From Flavobacterium sp. Root186 (GTDB lineage Bacteria; Bacteroidota; Bacteroidia; Flavobacteriales; Flavobacteriaceae): a stretch of DNA of 64,000 nucleotides. The notes below the pieces were generated by a model. That model was not told the origin of the DNA, ran no database searches, and saw only the letters and a program-made list of their open reading frames with translations. The translations under genes were made by a program, and so were the position numbers. The stretch lies in NCBI RefSeq assembly GCF_001428525.1, contig NZ_LMHW01000001.1:248705-312704 (forward strand), read 5' to 3'. Positions 39,566-48,901 of the stretch are shown piece by piece. Numbering within the stretch: the stretch's first letter is position 1; the number at the start of each line of letters is the position of its first letter.

Positions 39566-40864
39566 ATGCAAGTAACAAACCAAACAGGCGATCTACACGA
39601 AGTGCCGACTGAAGGCGGAAAAACAAACTATCTTCTGCCATTTATTTTAATTACCAGCTTGTTTTTCCTTTGGGGAATGGCACATAATCTGGATTCTATT
39701 TTAATTCCGCATTTAAAAAAGGCGTGTGAATTAAACAACCGCCAATCGACATTGATTGATACTTCGGTGTTTTTTGCTTATTTTATAATGGCGATTCCGG
39801 CAGGAATGCTCATTAAACGATTTGGTTATAAAAACAGCATCATTACCGGATTATTGGTTTTTGCTGCGGGAGCATTTTTATTTGTACCCGCTGCAAATTC
39901 AAGAACTTATGAATTGTTTTTATTCGCTTTGTTTGTTATTGGCTGCGGATTAACAATTTTAGAAACAAGTGCCAATCCATATGCTGCGATTTTGGGCCCT
40001 GCTGAATCTTCTTCTAAAAGATTGAATTTAGCGGCTTCTTTCAACGGATTAGCGGCTATGGTGGCTCCAATTGTGGGTTCGTTATTCATCTTATCAGGAA
40101 AAAATCATACTCCACAACAAATGGCCGCAATGCCCGAAGCTGAGAAAGCAACGTATTTATTAGGCGAAGCAGCAGCCGTAAAAATGCCATATATCATTTT
40201 AGGAAGTGTATTGGTTTTGGTGGCAATCATATTTTACTTCATGCATTTGCCTTCGATGAAACCACAACATACCGAAGCTGAAATAAAACCGGGATTTTTC
40301 TCTGTTTTAAAATTCCGTCATTTAAGCTGGGCAGTTGTGGCGCAGTTTTTTTATGTTGGCGCACAGGTTTGTATCACGAGTTTCTTTATTAGAATTGCAC
40401 AACAAGGTGCACATTTAGACGAAAAAACAGCAGGATATTATCTTGGTGTTTACGGTTTCTTGTTTATGGCGGGGCGTTTTATTGGTACTTTCTTCCTGAA
40501 GTTTGTAAAAGATTATGTCTTACTTTCGATTTACTGTGGTGCCAGTATTGTACTTTGTTTATTAGCCATTTACGGAACCGGAATTGTGGTTATTTATGCA
40601 CTTGGCGGAATCGGATTTTTTATGTCAATTATGTTTCCAACGATTTTCTCTTTAGGATTGGTTGGCTTAAAATCGAATACTGAAACGGGTTCTTCATGGC
40701 TTGTAATGTCAATTGTAGGCGGTGCGATTCTTCCGTACGGAATGGGAACTTTAATTGATATGAAACACGATGATATTCAGTCTGGATATATTATTCCGCT
40801 TTTATGTTTTGTGATTATTTTATCGTTTGGTTTATATGGGCATAAGGTAAAGACTTTGAAATAA
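39566..40864 (+). CDS. fucP: FucP-type sugar:H+ symporter (MFS)
   Basis: A 432-residue, 12-helix MFS transporter of the FHS (fucose-galactose-glucose) family. Signatures: FFLWGMAHNLDSILIPHLKK (E. coli FucP has the same FFLWG..NLND pattern), FVIGCGLTILETSANPYAAI, RLNLAASFNGLAAMVAPIVG, and GRFIGTFFLK. The Asp in NLDS and the Glu in LETSANPY correspond to protonation and sugar-site residues in FucP. It closes the plus-strand deoxysugar/CoA operon, so import of L-fucose or a related sugar (rhamnose, or a disaccharide) is likely. A heptamer tandem repeat and a strong terminator follow. Confidence 0.85.
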   Translation: MQVTNQTGDLHEVPTEGGKTNYLLPFILITSLFFLWGMAHNLDSILIPHLKKACELNNRQSTLIDTSVFFAYFIMAIPAGMLIKRFGYKNSIITGLLVFAAGAFLFVPAANSRTYELFLFALFVIGCGLTILETSANPYAAILGPAESSSKRLNLAASFNGLAAMVAPIVGSLFILSGKNHTPQQMAAMPEAEKATYLLGEAAAVKMPYIILGSVLVLVAIIFYFMHLPSMKPQHTEAEIKPGFFSVLKFRHLSWAVVAQFFYVGAQVCITSFFIRIAQQGAHLDEKTAGYYLGVYGFLFMAGRFIGTFFLKFVKDYVLLSIYCGASIVLCLLAIYGTGIVVIYALGGIGFFMSIMFPTIFSLGLVGLKSNTETGSSWLVMSIVGGAILPYGMGTLIDMKHDDIQSGYIIPLLCFVIILSFGLYGHKVKTLK

Positions 40865-41003
40865 GATTTTAGATTTTAGATTTTAGATTTTAGATTTTAG
40901 ATTTTAGATTTTAGATTTTAGATTTTAGATTTTAGATTTTAGATTTTAGATTTTAGATTTTTTAGATTTTAGATTTTAGATTTTAGATTTTAGATTTTAG
41001 ATT
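40865..41003. repeat. GATTTTA heptamer tandem repeat, about 19-20 copies
   Basis: The 7-bp unit runs without a break from the fucP stop to the next terminator, apart from one unit with two extra T near 40955-40963. Such arrays change copy number by slippage. It lies in the 3' untranslated region of the fucP-like gene, with no promoter or coding sequence in it. Confidence 0.95.
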
Positions 41004-41006
41004 CAT

Positions 41007-41036
41007 AAAAAAACGCCTCATTCTGAGGCGTTTTTT
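41007..41036. terminator. Bidirectional terminator (ACGCCTCA/TGAGGCGT)
   Basis: AAAAAAACGCCTCA (41007-41020), loop TTC, TGAGGCGTTTTTT (41024-41036). It serves fucP on the plus strand and the His-rich protein gene on the minus strand. The same stem recurs at 57066-57096 and in decayed form at 41673-41700. Confidence 0.92.
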
Positions 41037-41052
41037 AGTCATGTTTATTTAA

Positions 41053-41535
41053 TTAATGGCGATCATTGTGGGAGTGATCGTGGTCTTTTTTTGACTCTTT
41101 TTTAGAGTTATTTTTATTATCGTGTTTGTGCTCACCTTTAGGTTTGTTGTACTTTTCTGGTTTTGGCCCTCTATTTTTTTGAGGTTTTCCATGATAACCT
41201 TTCGGATAATTGGCTCTGTGTTTTGTATGATAAGTATACGGAGCATCTCCTCTATAATTGGTTAAAACAACTTTGTAACCTGAATACAAATCATATTGTC
41301 TGTATCTTGAAGGAAGCCTTTTAGCACGAAGCCATTTTCCGCTGTTGTCGTAAATAAACACACTTTGGTTTACATCATAATACACATCGATGTCTGGCAA
41401 ATAATAATACCTGTCGTTATCGTAACCTTCTGGTCCCCAACTTGGAGGTGTTCCAATATTAACATTGACGGATACCTGCGCATGGGCAAAAAATACACTC
41501 ATAAATAATACTGAGGCGAATACTAATTTTTTCAT
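41053..41535 (-). CDS. Secreted His/Lys-rich protein
   Basis: A 160-residue exported protein. MKKLVFASVLFMSVFFAHAQ is a signal peptide. Residues 20-105 are a compact Tyr-rich domain (YYYLPDIDVYYDVNQSVFIY, GKWLRAKRLPSRYRQYDLYS). The last 45 residues are disordered, rich in His, Lys, Asp and Asn, ending DHDHSHNDRH. The tail could bind metal ions or act as a charge buffer in the periplasm. No named family is recognised, though similar short Tyr-rich secreted proteins are common in flavobacteria. It is a single gene flanked by a terminator. Confidence 0.75.
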   Translation of the reverse strand: MKKLVFASVLFMSVFFAHAQVSVNVNIGTPPSWGPEGYDNDRYYYLPDIDVYYDVNQSVFIYDNSGKWLRAKRLPSRYRQYDLYSGYKVVLTNYRGDAPYTYHTKHRANYPKGYHGKPQKNRGPKPEKYNKPKGEHKHDNKNNSKKESKKDHDHSHNDRH

Positions 41536-41840
41536 GATTTTGAGTTTTAAATATTAATTTTAGTAGATATTAATCTAAAGTAGTGCCAATATTTACGTTT
41601 ACCTCATTCATTATACAAAATCGTTAAAACAATCGACGAAGAGTGCTTTTCAGCCGACATACATGTTAAATTTAAAACGCCCCATTTCTGAGGCGTTTTA
41701 GTCATGTTTCAATTTAATTTAATGGCGGATATACTAATATTTTTAACCAATCAAAAATATACTCTTTTTTTTACATTAAATTATCTTTTAGACCAAGGTT
41801 CGAATTTTAACGACGAACGTAATGTTAAATTGAAACAATT
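41536..41840. other. Gap with a decayed terminator duplicate
   Basis: This 305-nt gap holds no convincing gene. It contains TAAAACGCC (41673-41681) and GGCGTTTTA (41692-41700), followed by AGTCATGTTTCAATTTAATT and TAATGGCG, which resembles the sequence just after the 41007 terminator (TTAGTCATGTTTATTTAATT and AATGGCG). It therefore looks like a partial duplication of the 3' end of the His-rich gene. The hairpin may still stop the efflux operon transcript (ending at 41841). Confidence 0.6.
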
Positions 41841-43247
41841 TTATTTCCAGCCTCCTCCCAAAGCTCTGTATAAGTTCACAACGGCTTGTAATTTCTGTAA
41901 ATTATCGTTGATTCCGCTTAACTGCGCTGCTAAAAGGTTTTGTTCAGAAGTTAATACATCTGTATAGTTAGTTGCAGAGCTGTATTCTAAAAGCTGCTGT
42001 GTAAAATCGACTGCTTTTTCTAAGGCTACAATTTGTTTTTGTCTCGAGTCTTCTTTTTCAACAGCCATTTGATACGCATACAAAGCATTTGAAACTTCCT
42101 GACCTGCCTTTAAAAGACTTTGCTGGAAATTATTGTATGCCTGCAATTGCTGCGACTGTGCTGTTGTCAGCCTCAATTTGTTTTTACCCTGATTAAAAAT
42201 GGGCTGTGTTAATCCTCCAATAATCGAATAAAAAATAGAATTACTAAAGAAATCTTTTAATTCTAAATTCGAAAAACCTCCGCTTGCCGTAAGCGTTAAA
42301 CTTGGATAAAAATACGTTTTAGCCAAATTTGTAGACTCGAAAGCAACTCTGAAATTAAACTCGGCCTGACGAACATCAGGGCGATTTTGTAATAACTGCG
42401 AAGGCATTCCAATTGCAATATTCTCCGGAATAATCTGCGTTCCTAATTCTCCTCTGTCAATTGGCCCGGGAGCTTGTCCTAATAAGATATTCAAAGCGTT
42501 TTCGGTTTCACGAATACTTTGTTTCAAATCCGGAATCAAAACCTCTGCCGCATGCTGATTGGCTTCACTCTGTACAACCGCCGCACCGGTAACAATAGCG
42601 CCTTCTTTTAAATCCTTAATTGTCGCTACATTTTTAATACGGCTTTCTAATGTTTCCTGAGTAATTTTTAACGATTTATCATAAGCCAGCAACATAAAAT
42701 AATTATTCGCAATATCAGAAATCAGTTGTGTCTGTACCGCTTGTTTCGCAGCATCTGTTGCTAAATAATTCGCCAAAGCTGCTCTTTTAGAACTGCTTAA
42801 TTTCCCCCAGATATCAGCTTCCCAAGACGTACTTAAACCTAATTTATAAGTTGTAGTTAACGTATTGATGTTGATTCCCGCCGGAAAGTTAAGTCCAGCT
42901 TCTGACTGCTTAGTATGCGTTGCATTGGCATCCAATTGCAATGTTGGATAATAGGCTAATTTACTTTGACGAAGTGAAGCTTGTGCCTGTATGATATTCT
43001 CAATAGCATTTTTCAAATTAAGGTTATTGTTTAATCCTTTTTGAATTAATGCATTCAGTTTTTCATCTTTAAAAACGCTCTGCCACGGCATATCTGCAAT
43101 CGTAGTCGAATCGGCGGAAGCCTCATCACGATACAGTTTATCTGTCGAGAGTGTTGTTGGGCGTTCGTACTTTTTGGTAATCGAGCACGCACTTAAAAGT
43201 GCGGCTGCAATTACCATAAGAATATATTTATTTGAACTATTAGTCAT
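41841..43247 (-). CDS. RND efflux outer-membrane lipoprotein (TolC/OprM family)
   Basis: A 468-residue outer-membrane channel. The leader MVIAAALLSACSITKKYERP has lipobox LSAC, so it is a NodT-type lipoprotein. Two TolC-like repeats of long coiled coils and beta hairpins are visible (SLRQSKLAYYPTLQLDANAT, LGLSTSWEADIWGKLSSSKR, NRPDVRQAEFNFRVAFESTN, FYPSLTLTASGGFSN). It exports with the adjacent AcrB-like pump and AcrA-like adaptor; it starts 18 nt after the pump gene stop. It is the last gene of the three-gene operon. Confidence 0.92.
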   Translation of the reverse strand: MTNSSNKYILMVIAAALLSACSITKKYERPTTLSTDKLYRDEASADSTTIADMPWQSVFKDEKLNALIQKGLNNNLNLKNAIENIIQAQASLRQSKLAYYPTLQLDANATHTKQSEAGLNFPAGININTLTTTYKLGLSTSWEADIWGKLSSSKRAALANYLATDAAKQAVQTQLISDIANNYFMLLAYDKSLKITQETLESRIKNVATIKDLKEGAIVTGAAVVQSEANQHAAEVLIPDLKQSIRETENALNILLGQAPGPIDRGELGTQIIPENIAIGMPSQLLQNRPDVRQAEFNFRVAFESTNLAKTYFYPSLTLTASGGFSNLELKDFFSNSIFYSIIGGLTQPIFNQGKNKLRLTTAQSQQLQAYNNFQQSLLKAGQEVSNALYAYQMAVEKEDSRQKQIVALEKAVDFTQQLLEYSSATNYTDVLTSEQNLLAAQLSGINDNLQKLQAVVNLYRALGGGWK

Positions 43248-43265
43248 CTCTGTTTTAATTTAATT

Positions 43266-46200
43266 TTACTCTTTGTGAGCTTCTATTAACTGAATTTCCT
43301 CGTCATCATCTTCGTCATCATAACCATCTTTAGCAGGTCCGCTCACTTTTTCTTGTAAAGTCTGGAAAATGATAAACAGAACCGGAATAACAAATACTCC
43401 TAAAATGGTTCCAATTAACATCCCTCCTACAGCTCCTGTACCAATCGATTTGTTCCCCACAGCTCCTGCTCCGGTAGCAAACATTAACGGAACAAGTCCT
43501 AAAATAAAGGCGAAAGAAGTCATTAAAATTGGTCGTAAACGTGCCACAGCACCTTCAATTGCGGCTTGTACAATTGGCAGACCTTTTCGTCTTCTGTCCA
43601 AAGCAAATTCAACAATCAAAATACCGTTCTTGGCCAAAAGTCCAATTAACATGATTAGGGAAATCTGCAGATAAATATTACTGTTCAGTTTAAAAATAAT
43701 CGAGAATAAATACGCTCCTGCTAATCCAAACGGAATCGAGAATAATACCGCAAATGGTAAAATATAACTTTCGTATTGTGCACTCAGTAAGAAATAAACA
43801 AAAACCAAACACAAAATAAAAATGAAAATCGTTTCACTTCCAGATGCTAATTCCTCACGTGTTAATCCTGAAAATTCATATCCATAACCTGCCGGAAGAT
43901 TTTCTGCTGCCACTTCCTGAATCGCTTTAATCGCATCTCCTGAGCTAAATCCAGGATTTGGTGCTCCCGTAATAGCAATAGAAGAGAAAAGGTTAAATCT
44001 CGAAATAGATTCCGGTCCAAAAACTCTGGTCATTTTTACAAACTCCGTAATTGGAGCCATGTTTCCGGCACTGTTTCTAATAAAGATTTTATTCAGTCCT
44101 TCTGTATTCGTACGGAATTCCGGAGAAGCCTGAATCATAACACGGTATTGTTTTCCGAATTTATTAAAGTTCGAAGCATACAATCCGCCATAATATCCCT
44201 GCATCGTTGATAAAATCGAATTTATCGAAACTCCTGCATCTTTGGCTTTTGCCAAATTAATATCCATCATATATTGAGGAAAACCAGGATTAAACGGCGT
44301 TGTTGCGTATTGTATTTCCGGACGTTTTGATAACTTTTCTAAGAACTCCGTATTCACTTTAAAAAATTCTGCAGTCGTGTGTCCGCCTTTATCCTGAAGC
44401 TGGAATTCAAACCCGCCACTTTGTCCAAAACCCTGAATCGTTGGTGGTGAAATAAAGAAAATATTAGCTTCGCGAATGCCGCTGGTTTTGGCAAAAAGCT
44501 GACCGATAACATCATTTACACTTAAATCACGCTGGTCCCAAGGATACAATTTTACAATAACCATACTATAAGCACTTCCCGCTCCGGCTGTAAAGTTCTG
44601 CCCCACAATACGAAGCGTATTTTTTACTCCCGGAATAGTCTTCGCAATACTGTCTACTTTCTTAGCGATTACATCAGAACGTTCCATCGAAGCGGAAGGC
44701 GGTAAACTAATATTGGCAAAAACAGTTCCCTGATCTTCTGCAGGAACGAAAGCAGATGGTGTGGTTTTCATCATATAAAACAATGAACCTCCGGCAATAA
44801 GAATAGCCGCCAGTACAATCCATTTTTTAACTGAAAGGAAACTTACAGAACGCTTGTATCTTTCGGTTACATTCTCAAATGCAACATTAAACGAAGTATA
44901 AAATCTTTGCAGATAGCTTTTATGTTTATGATCGTCTGCGTGTGGTTTTAAAAGCAAAGCACACAAAGCCGGACTCAAAGTCAAAGCGTTTACTGCTGAA
45001 AGAATAATCGCAACGGCCAGCGTGATACCAAATTGTTTGTAGAAAACCCCTGTTGATCCATTGATGAAAGTTACCGGAATAAATACCGCTGCCATTACCA
45101 AAGTAATCGAAATGATCGCTCCCGAAATTTCGCTCATTGCATCAATTGTAGCTTTCTTAGCCGATTTATAACCGTGATCCAGTTTGGCATGCACCGCCTC
45201 GACGACCACAATCGCATCATCGACCACAATACCAATCGCAAGAACCATCGCAAAAAGTGTCAATAAGTTAATCGTAAATCCGAATAAACTCAGGAAGAAG
45301 AATGTTCCCACAATAGCAACCGGAACCGCAATTGCCGGAATTAAAGTGGATCTAAAATCCTGAAGAAAAATAAATACTACGATGAAAACCAATATAAAAG
45401 CTTCGATCAAAGTATGAATTACTTTTTCAATAGAGGCATCCAGATTTTCGTTAACGTCAACCAGAATTGTATATTTTACTCCTTTTGGAAAACTCTTTGC
45501 CGCTTCTTCAATCAACTTTTTAGAGTTGTTGATTACATCACGTGCATTTGATCCCGGAGTCTGGCTGATCGCCATCGCTGCCGATTCTACACCGTTTGTT
45601 TTAATAGTTGAAGCATAACTTAAAGAACCTAACTCAACTTTAGCCACATCTTTAAGTCGGAGCATTTGTCCGTTTCCTACTGATTTTATAACAATATCTT
45701 CAAATTCCTGAGCACTTGTTAAACGTCCTTTGTATTTAATTACATATTGAAACGCCTGATTTCCGTTTTCACCAAATTTACCTGGTGCGGCTTCGATATT
45801 CTGTTCTGCTAAAGCAGCCGAAATATCACTCGGAATCAATTTGTATTGTTGCATTACATCTGGTTTCAGCCAGATTCTCATCGAATAATCTTTGGCACCA
45901 AAAACGGTTACATCTCCTACTCCAACTACACGCTGAATTTGCGGTACAAGGTTGATCTTCGCATAATTTTGAAGAAACGTCTGATCGTAAGCTTTATCTT
46001 CACTGTATAAAGAGAAAATTAATAAGTTACTACTCTGGCTTTTGGTTACTGTAACCCCAGCCTGAGTTACCTCTACAGGCAGTAAACTTGTTGCTCTGGA
46101 AACCCTGTTTTGAACGTTTACCGCTGCTAAATCAGGATTTGTTCCCACTTTAAAGAAGATTTTGATAGAAGCATTTCCATCGTTTGTTGCTGTAGAAGTC

Positions 46201-46433
46201 ATGTATGTCATGTTTTCTACACCATTAATTTGCTCTTCAAGCGGAATTACAATACTTTTTAATACCACATCTGCATTGGCACCCGTATAACTTGCCGATA
46301 CGTTTACCGTTGGCGGCGCAATATCCGGATATTGAGAGATAGGTAACTCAATTAGGCCCAAAACACCTAAAATGACAATAATAACAGATATTACCGTCGA
46401 GAGTACAGGTCTTTGTATAAATTTTTTAAACAT
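43266..46433 (-). CDS. RND multidrug efflux pump (HAE1/AcrB family)
   Basis: A 1055-residue inner-membrane proton antiporter. It begins MFKKFIQRPVLSTVISVIIV, the usual first helix, and keeps the helix-4 motif VLAIGIVVDDAIVVVEAVHA with the twin Asp of the proton relay. The porter loops appear in two halves (GVGDVTVFGAKDYSMRIWL and PEIQYATTPFNPGFPQYMMD). The second membrane block includes FSIPFGLAGAYLFSIIFKLN and a GIGAVGNKSIGTGAVGGML-like end. It expels hydrophobic drugs, bile or dye-like compounds. It starts 5 nt after the adaptor stop, so the operon is tight. Confidence 0.95.
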   Translation of the reverse strand: MFKKFIQRPVLSTVISVIIVILGVLGLIELPISQYPDIAPPTVNVSASYTGANADVVLKSIVIPLEEQINGVENMTYMTSTATNDGNASIKIFFKVGTNPDLAAVNVQNRVSRATSLLPVEVTQAGVTVTKSQSSNLLIFSLYSEDKAYDQTFLQNYAKINLVPQIQRVVGVGDVTVFGAKDYSMRIWLKPDVMQQYKLIPSDISAALAEQNIEAAPGKFGENGNQAFQYVIKYKGRLTSAQEFEDIVIKSVGNGQMLRLKDVAKVELGSLSYASTIKTNGVESAAMAISQTPGSNARDVINNSKKLIEEAAKSFPKGVKYTILVDVNENLDASIEKVIHTLIEAFILVFIVVFIFLQDFRSTLIPAIAVPVAIVGTFFFLSLFGFTINLLTLFAMVLAIGIVVDDAIVVVEAVHAKLDHGYKSAKKATIDAMSEISGAIISITLVMAAVFIPVTFINGSTGVFYKQFGITLAVAIILSAVNALTLSPALCALLLKPHADDHKHKSYLQRFYTSFNVAFENVTERYKRSVSFLSVKKWIVLAAILIAGGSLFYMMKTTPSAFVPAEDQGTVFANISLPPSASMERSDVIAKKVDSIAKTIPGVKNTLRIVGQNFTAGAGSAYSMVIVKLYPWDQRDLSVNDVIGQLFAKTSGIREANIFFISPPTIQGFGQSGGFEFQLQDKGGHTTAEFFKVNTEFLEKLSKRPEIQYATTPFNPGFPQYMMDINLAKAKDAGVSINSILSTMQGYYGGLYASNFNKFGKQYRVMIQASPEFRTNTEGLNKIFIRNSAGNMAPITEFVKMTRVFGPESISRFNLFSSIAITGAPNPGFSSGDAIKAIQEVAAENLPAGYGYEFSGLTREELASGSETIFIFILCLVFVYFLLSAQYESYILPFAVLFSIPFGLAGAYLFSIIFKLNSNIYLQISLIMLIGLLAKNGILIVEFALDRRRKGLPIVQAAIEGAVARLRPILMTSFAFILGLVPLMFATGAGAVGNKSIGTGAVGGMLIGTILGVFVIPVLFIIFQTLQEKVSGPAKDGYDDEDDDEEIQLIEAHKE

Positions 46434-46438
46434 TTCTT

Positions 46439-47593
46439 TTATTTTAAATCGGCGTATACTGTTTCTGCTTTTTGATTTTGAGCTTTAATCTCGCTTCCTT
46501 CTTTTAAAGCAGCAACTCCTTCTAATACAATTTCGTCACCTGCTTTTAAACCGCTTGTTACTACATAATAATTATTAGTTGTATTTTCAAGTACCGTGAT
46601 ATTGACATTTTTAGTTTTATTGTCTTTTCCTAAAACTACTGCGAATATTTTATCCTGAAGCTCAAATGTTGCGCTTTGAGGAACTATGATTACATCTTTA
46701 ACGTCATTTGGAATTCTAACTGTTGTGCTGCTTCCGCTTCTGATAATTCCTTTTGGGTTCGGAAAACGAGCTCTTATATTTACTGTTCCGGTTTCGGTAT
46801 TAATTAATCCGTTTACGGTTTCTATTTTCCCTTTTTGATCGTATGCAGAACCATCTGAAAGCAATAAAGAAACTGCCGGAAGGCTTTTGATTTTTTGATT
46901 TAATGAAGCTCCTGAATCTTTAGTAAAATTCAAAAGCACTTTTTCATTCATTGCAAAATAAGCATAAACATTCCCAATGCTTGAAACTGTGGTTAAAGGT
47001 TCTGTTGTATTAGAACTTACCAAACTTCCTAAACGAAACGGGATTGAACCTACAACGCCGTCAACCGGACTTGTTACGGTTGTATATCCTAAATTGGTTT
47101 TAGCATTTACCAAAGCGGCATTTGCCTGAGCTAAAGAAGCTACAGCAGATTCATAAGTATATTGTGCCGATTCTAAATCGTATTTACTTATAATTCCTTT
47201 TTCAACCAATGGCTTTACTTTATTTACTGCTAATTTTGCAGAACTTAAATCGGCCTGAGCACTTTTAATACTTGCTGATGCCGTACGAACCTGTTGCTCA
47301 TATTCTGGTGCGCTGATTTTAAATAATGGCTGCCCTGCTTTTACAACTGCTCCTTCATCAACAAAAATTTTATCGATGTATCCTTCAACCCTAGGTCGGA
47401 TTTCTATATTCTGCTGTCCTTGAATACTGGCAGGATAATCGCTGTTTAATGTAGCAGATTCCGGCTGTAAAGTCAGCGTTTTATACTCTTTAACCTGCGG
47501 TGCGCCTCCGGCCTGAGCCGATTTATCATTTTTACCGCAAGATGCGATAATAACTGATGCTGCGAGAATGCTTAAAAATGATTGCTTATTCAT
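46439..47593 (-). CDS. RND periplasmic adaptor (AcrA/MexA family lipoprotein)
   Basis: A 384-residue membrane fusion protein. The leader SILAASVIIASCGKND gives a lipobox (IASC) with lipidation near Cys19. Lipoyl/hairpin and beta-barrel blocks are present: IEIRPRVEGYIDKIFVDEGA, KAGQPLFKISAPEYEQQVRT, the TVTSPVDGVVGSIPF second half of the lipoyl domain, and GLKAGDEIVLEGVAALKEGS. It is the first gene of the operon and faces the LytS/LytTR genes across a 264-nt gap. Confidence 0.93.
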   Translation of the reverse strand: MNKQSFLSILAASVIIASCGKNDKSAQAGGAPQVKEYKTLTLQPESATLNSDYPASIQGQQNIEIRPRVEGYIDKIFVDEGAVVKAGQPLFKISAPEYEQQVRTASASIKSAQADLSSAKLAVNKVKPLVEKGIISKYDLESAQYTYESAVASLAQANAALVNAKTNLGYTTVTSPVDGVVGSIPFRLGSLVSSNTTEPLTTVSSIGNVYAYFAMNEKVLLNFTKDSGASLNQKIKSLPAVSLLLSDGSAYDQKGKIETVNGLINTETGTVNIRARFPNPKGIIRSGSSTTVRIPNDVKDVIIVPQSATFELQDKIFAVVLGKDNKTKNVNITVLENTTNNYYVVTSGLKAGDEIVLEGVAALKEGSEIKAQNQKAETVYADLK

Positions 47594-47756
47594 TTGAAAT
47601 AATATCTAATTATCGATTATATGCCAACAAAAGAAATAAAATATAACACGCAAAAATTTTGAAATAGACGGAGAGCAAATGACAATCGATAAAGATAGCC
47701 TGACACACGATGGGATTTTTAAAAAATTAAACAAGCGTTTAGTTTTTAAACTCGTC

Positions 47757-47815
47757 GGTTCAAAAATGGTTTTTAAGGGCTGTAATTCTCTTTTTAGCGA
47801 TTGGTTCAAAATTGC
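47757..47815. promoter_or_regulatory. Direct repeat GGTTCAAAAnTG between the efflux and LytS genes
   Basis: GGTTCAAAAATGG (47757-47769) and GGTTCAAAATTGC (47803-47815) lie 46 bp apart in the divergent gap. Direct repeats at near-integral helical turns are what LytTR-type regulators usually bind, so this may be the operator of the adjacent response regulator for both genes. A short open frame crossing this gap is not convincing as a gene. Confidence 0.4.
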
Positions 47816-47857
47816 ATTCAAATAAACAGTAATATTGCCAAAAAGATAAAATTCGAA

Positions 47858-48901
47858 ATGGCATCAAAAGTATACAAATCTTATTATTTTACCGGACTTC
47901 ATATCTTGAGCTGGGTATTATTGGGATTTATCATGTTGTTTTACATGCCTTTAACCTGGAATGTAATTCTTCCGGGTGTTTTTTGGCTTTGGCAGATGAT
48001 TGTATTGGTTTTACTAATCATTATTTTTTATTCTAATGCCAAAATCATAGTTCCAAAAACCATTATAAAAGACAATACTTCTCCGTTTTTGGTTTGGGCT
48101 TTTCTTACGGTTTTTGCCATGCAGGTTATTGCTTATTTTTATACTTCTCAAACTGATCTTCATAACAAAATCAGTTTAGTATTAGGGTTTAAAAAATACC
48201 GAAATCCGTATTTTGACAATTATGTTTTAATGCTCACTTTACTGGTTTTAGGAATCAGCACGAGCTGGGCGATGTTACAGCATTGGCAGAAAGCCGCACA
48301 GCACAAACAAAAACTGGAGCAGGATAAAACGATGGCCGAACTGGCAATGCTGAAAGCGCAGATTAATCCGCACTTTTTCTTTAATTCCCTAAACAGTATT
48401 TATTCGCTGACGTATACCAATATTGAAGATTCCAGAAATGCGCTTCATACTTTAAGCCGAATGATGCGTTACCTGCTGTACAGCACAGAAGAAAGAACAA
48501 CTTTGCTCAAAGAAGCCGACTTTATGAAAGATTTTATCGCATTGATGAAACTTCGTGCGAACAAAAAATTAACGATTACAACCAACATTCCGGAAAAGAT
48601 ACACGATTACCCAATTGTTCCGATGTTATTACTACCTTTAGTAGAAAATGCTTTTAAACATGGTATTCATGCTACGGATAAAAGTGAAATTTATATTTCG
48701 CTGAGACAAGACGGAAGCAATCTTGAATTTGAAGTAAAAAACACGTATTTCGAAAAAACATCAACAACTGATGAAGGCGGAATTGGTTTAACGAATACGA
48801 AACGCAGACTCCATTTAATTTACCCGAACAAACATTCGCTGACCGCCAGCATTGCTAAAGACGGAATGTACGATGTAAAACTGCAAATAAACTTAGAGTA
48901 A
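47858..48901 (+). CDS. LytS/YpdA-type sensor histidine kinase
   Basis: A 347-residue membrane kinase. The start at 47858 (MASKVYKSYYFT) is chosen because an upstream start at 47801 would add residues of poor quality within the divergent regulatory gap. Four hydrophobic segments occupy residues about 10-135. The His_kinase core has the phosphorylated His in LKAQINPHFFFNSLNSIYSL, and the ATPase half has LLLPLVENAFKHGI (N box) and GGIGLTNTKRRL (G box). It overlaps the response regulator by 1 nt. It probably senses membrane or cell-envelope stress and may set the efflux operon. Confidence 0.9.
   Translation: MASKVYKSYYFTGLHILSWVLLGFIMLFYMPLTWNVILPGVFWLWQMIVLVLLIIIFYSNAKIIVPKTIIKDNTSPFLVWAFLTVFAMQVIAYFYTSQTDLHNKISLVLGFKKYRNPYFDNYVLMLTLLVLGISTSWAMLQHWQKAAQHKQKLEQDKTMAELAMLKAQINPHFFFNSLNSIYSLTYTNIEDSRNALHTLSRMMRYLLYSTEERTTLLKEADFMKDFIALMKLRANKKLTITTNIPEKIHDYPIVPMLLLPLVENAFKHGIHATDKSEIYISLRQDGSNLEFEVKNTYFEKTSTTDEGGIGLTNTKRRLHLIYPNKHSLTASIAKDGMYDVKLQINLE

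Noticed and set aside
40865..41003. Possible CRISPR array from regular repeats
   Set aside because: The unit is 7 bp with no spacers and there are no cas genes; it is a tandem simple repeat.
41704..41967. 87-codon open frame overlapping the TolC-like gene end
   Set aside because: Antisense to the conserved C-terminus of the outer-membrane channel; no protein features.
47606..47821. 71-codon open frame on the minus strand in the efflux/LytS gap
   Set aside because: It crosses the divergent regulatory gap, has no family pattern, and its composition follows the AT-rich non-coding sequence.
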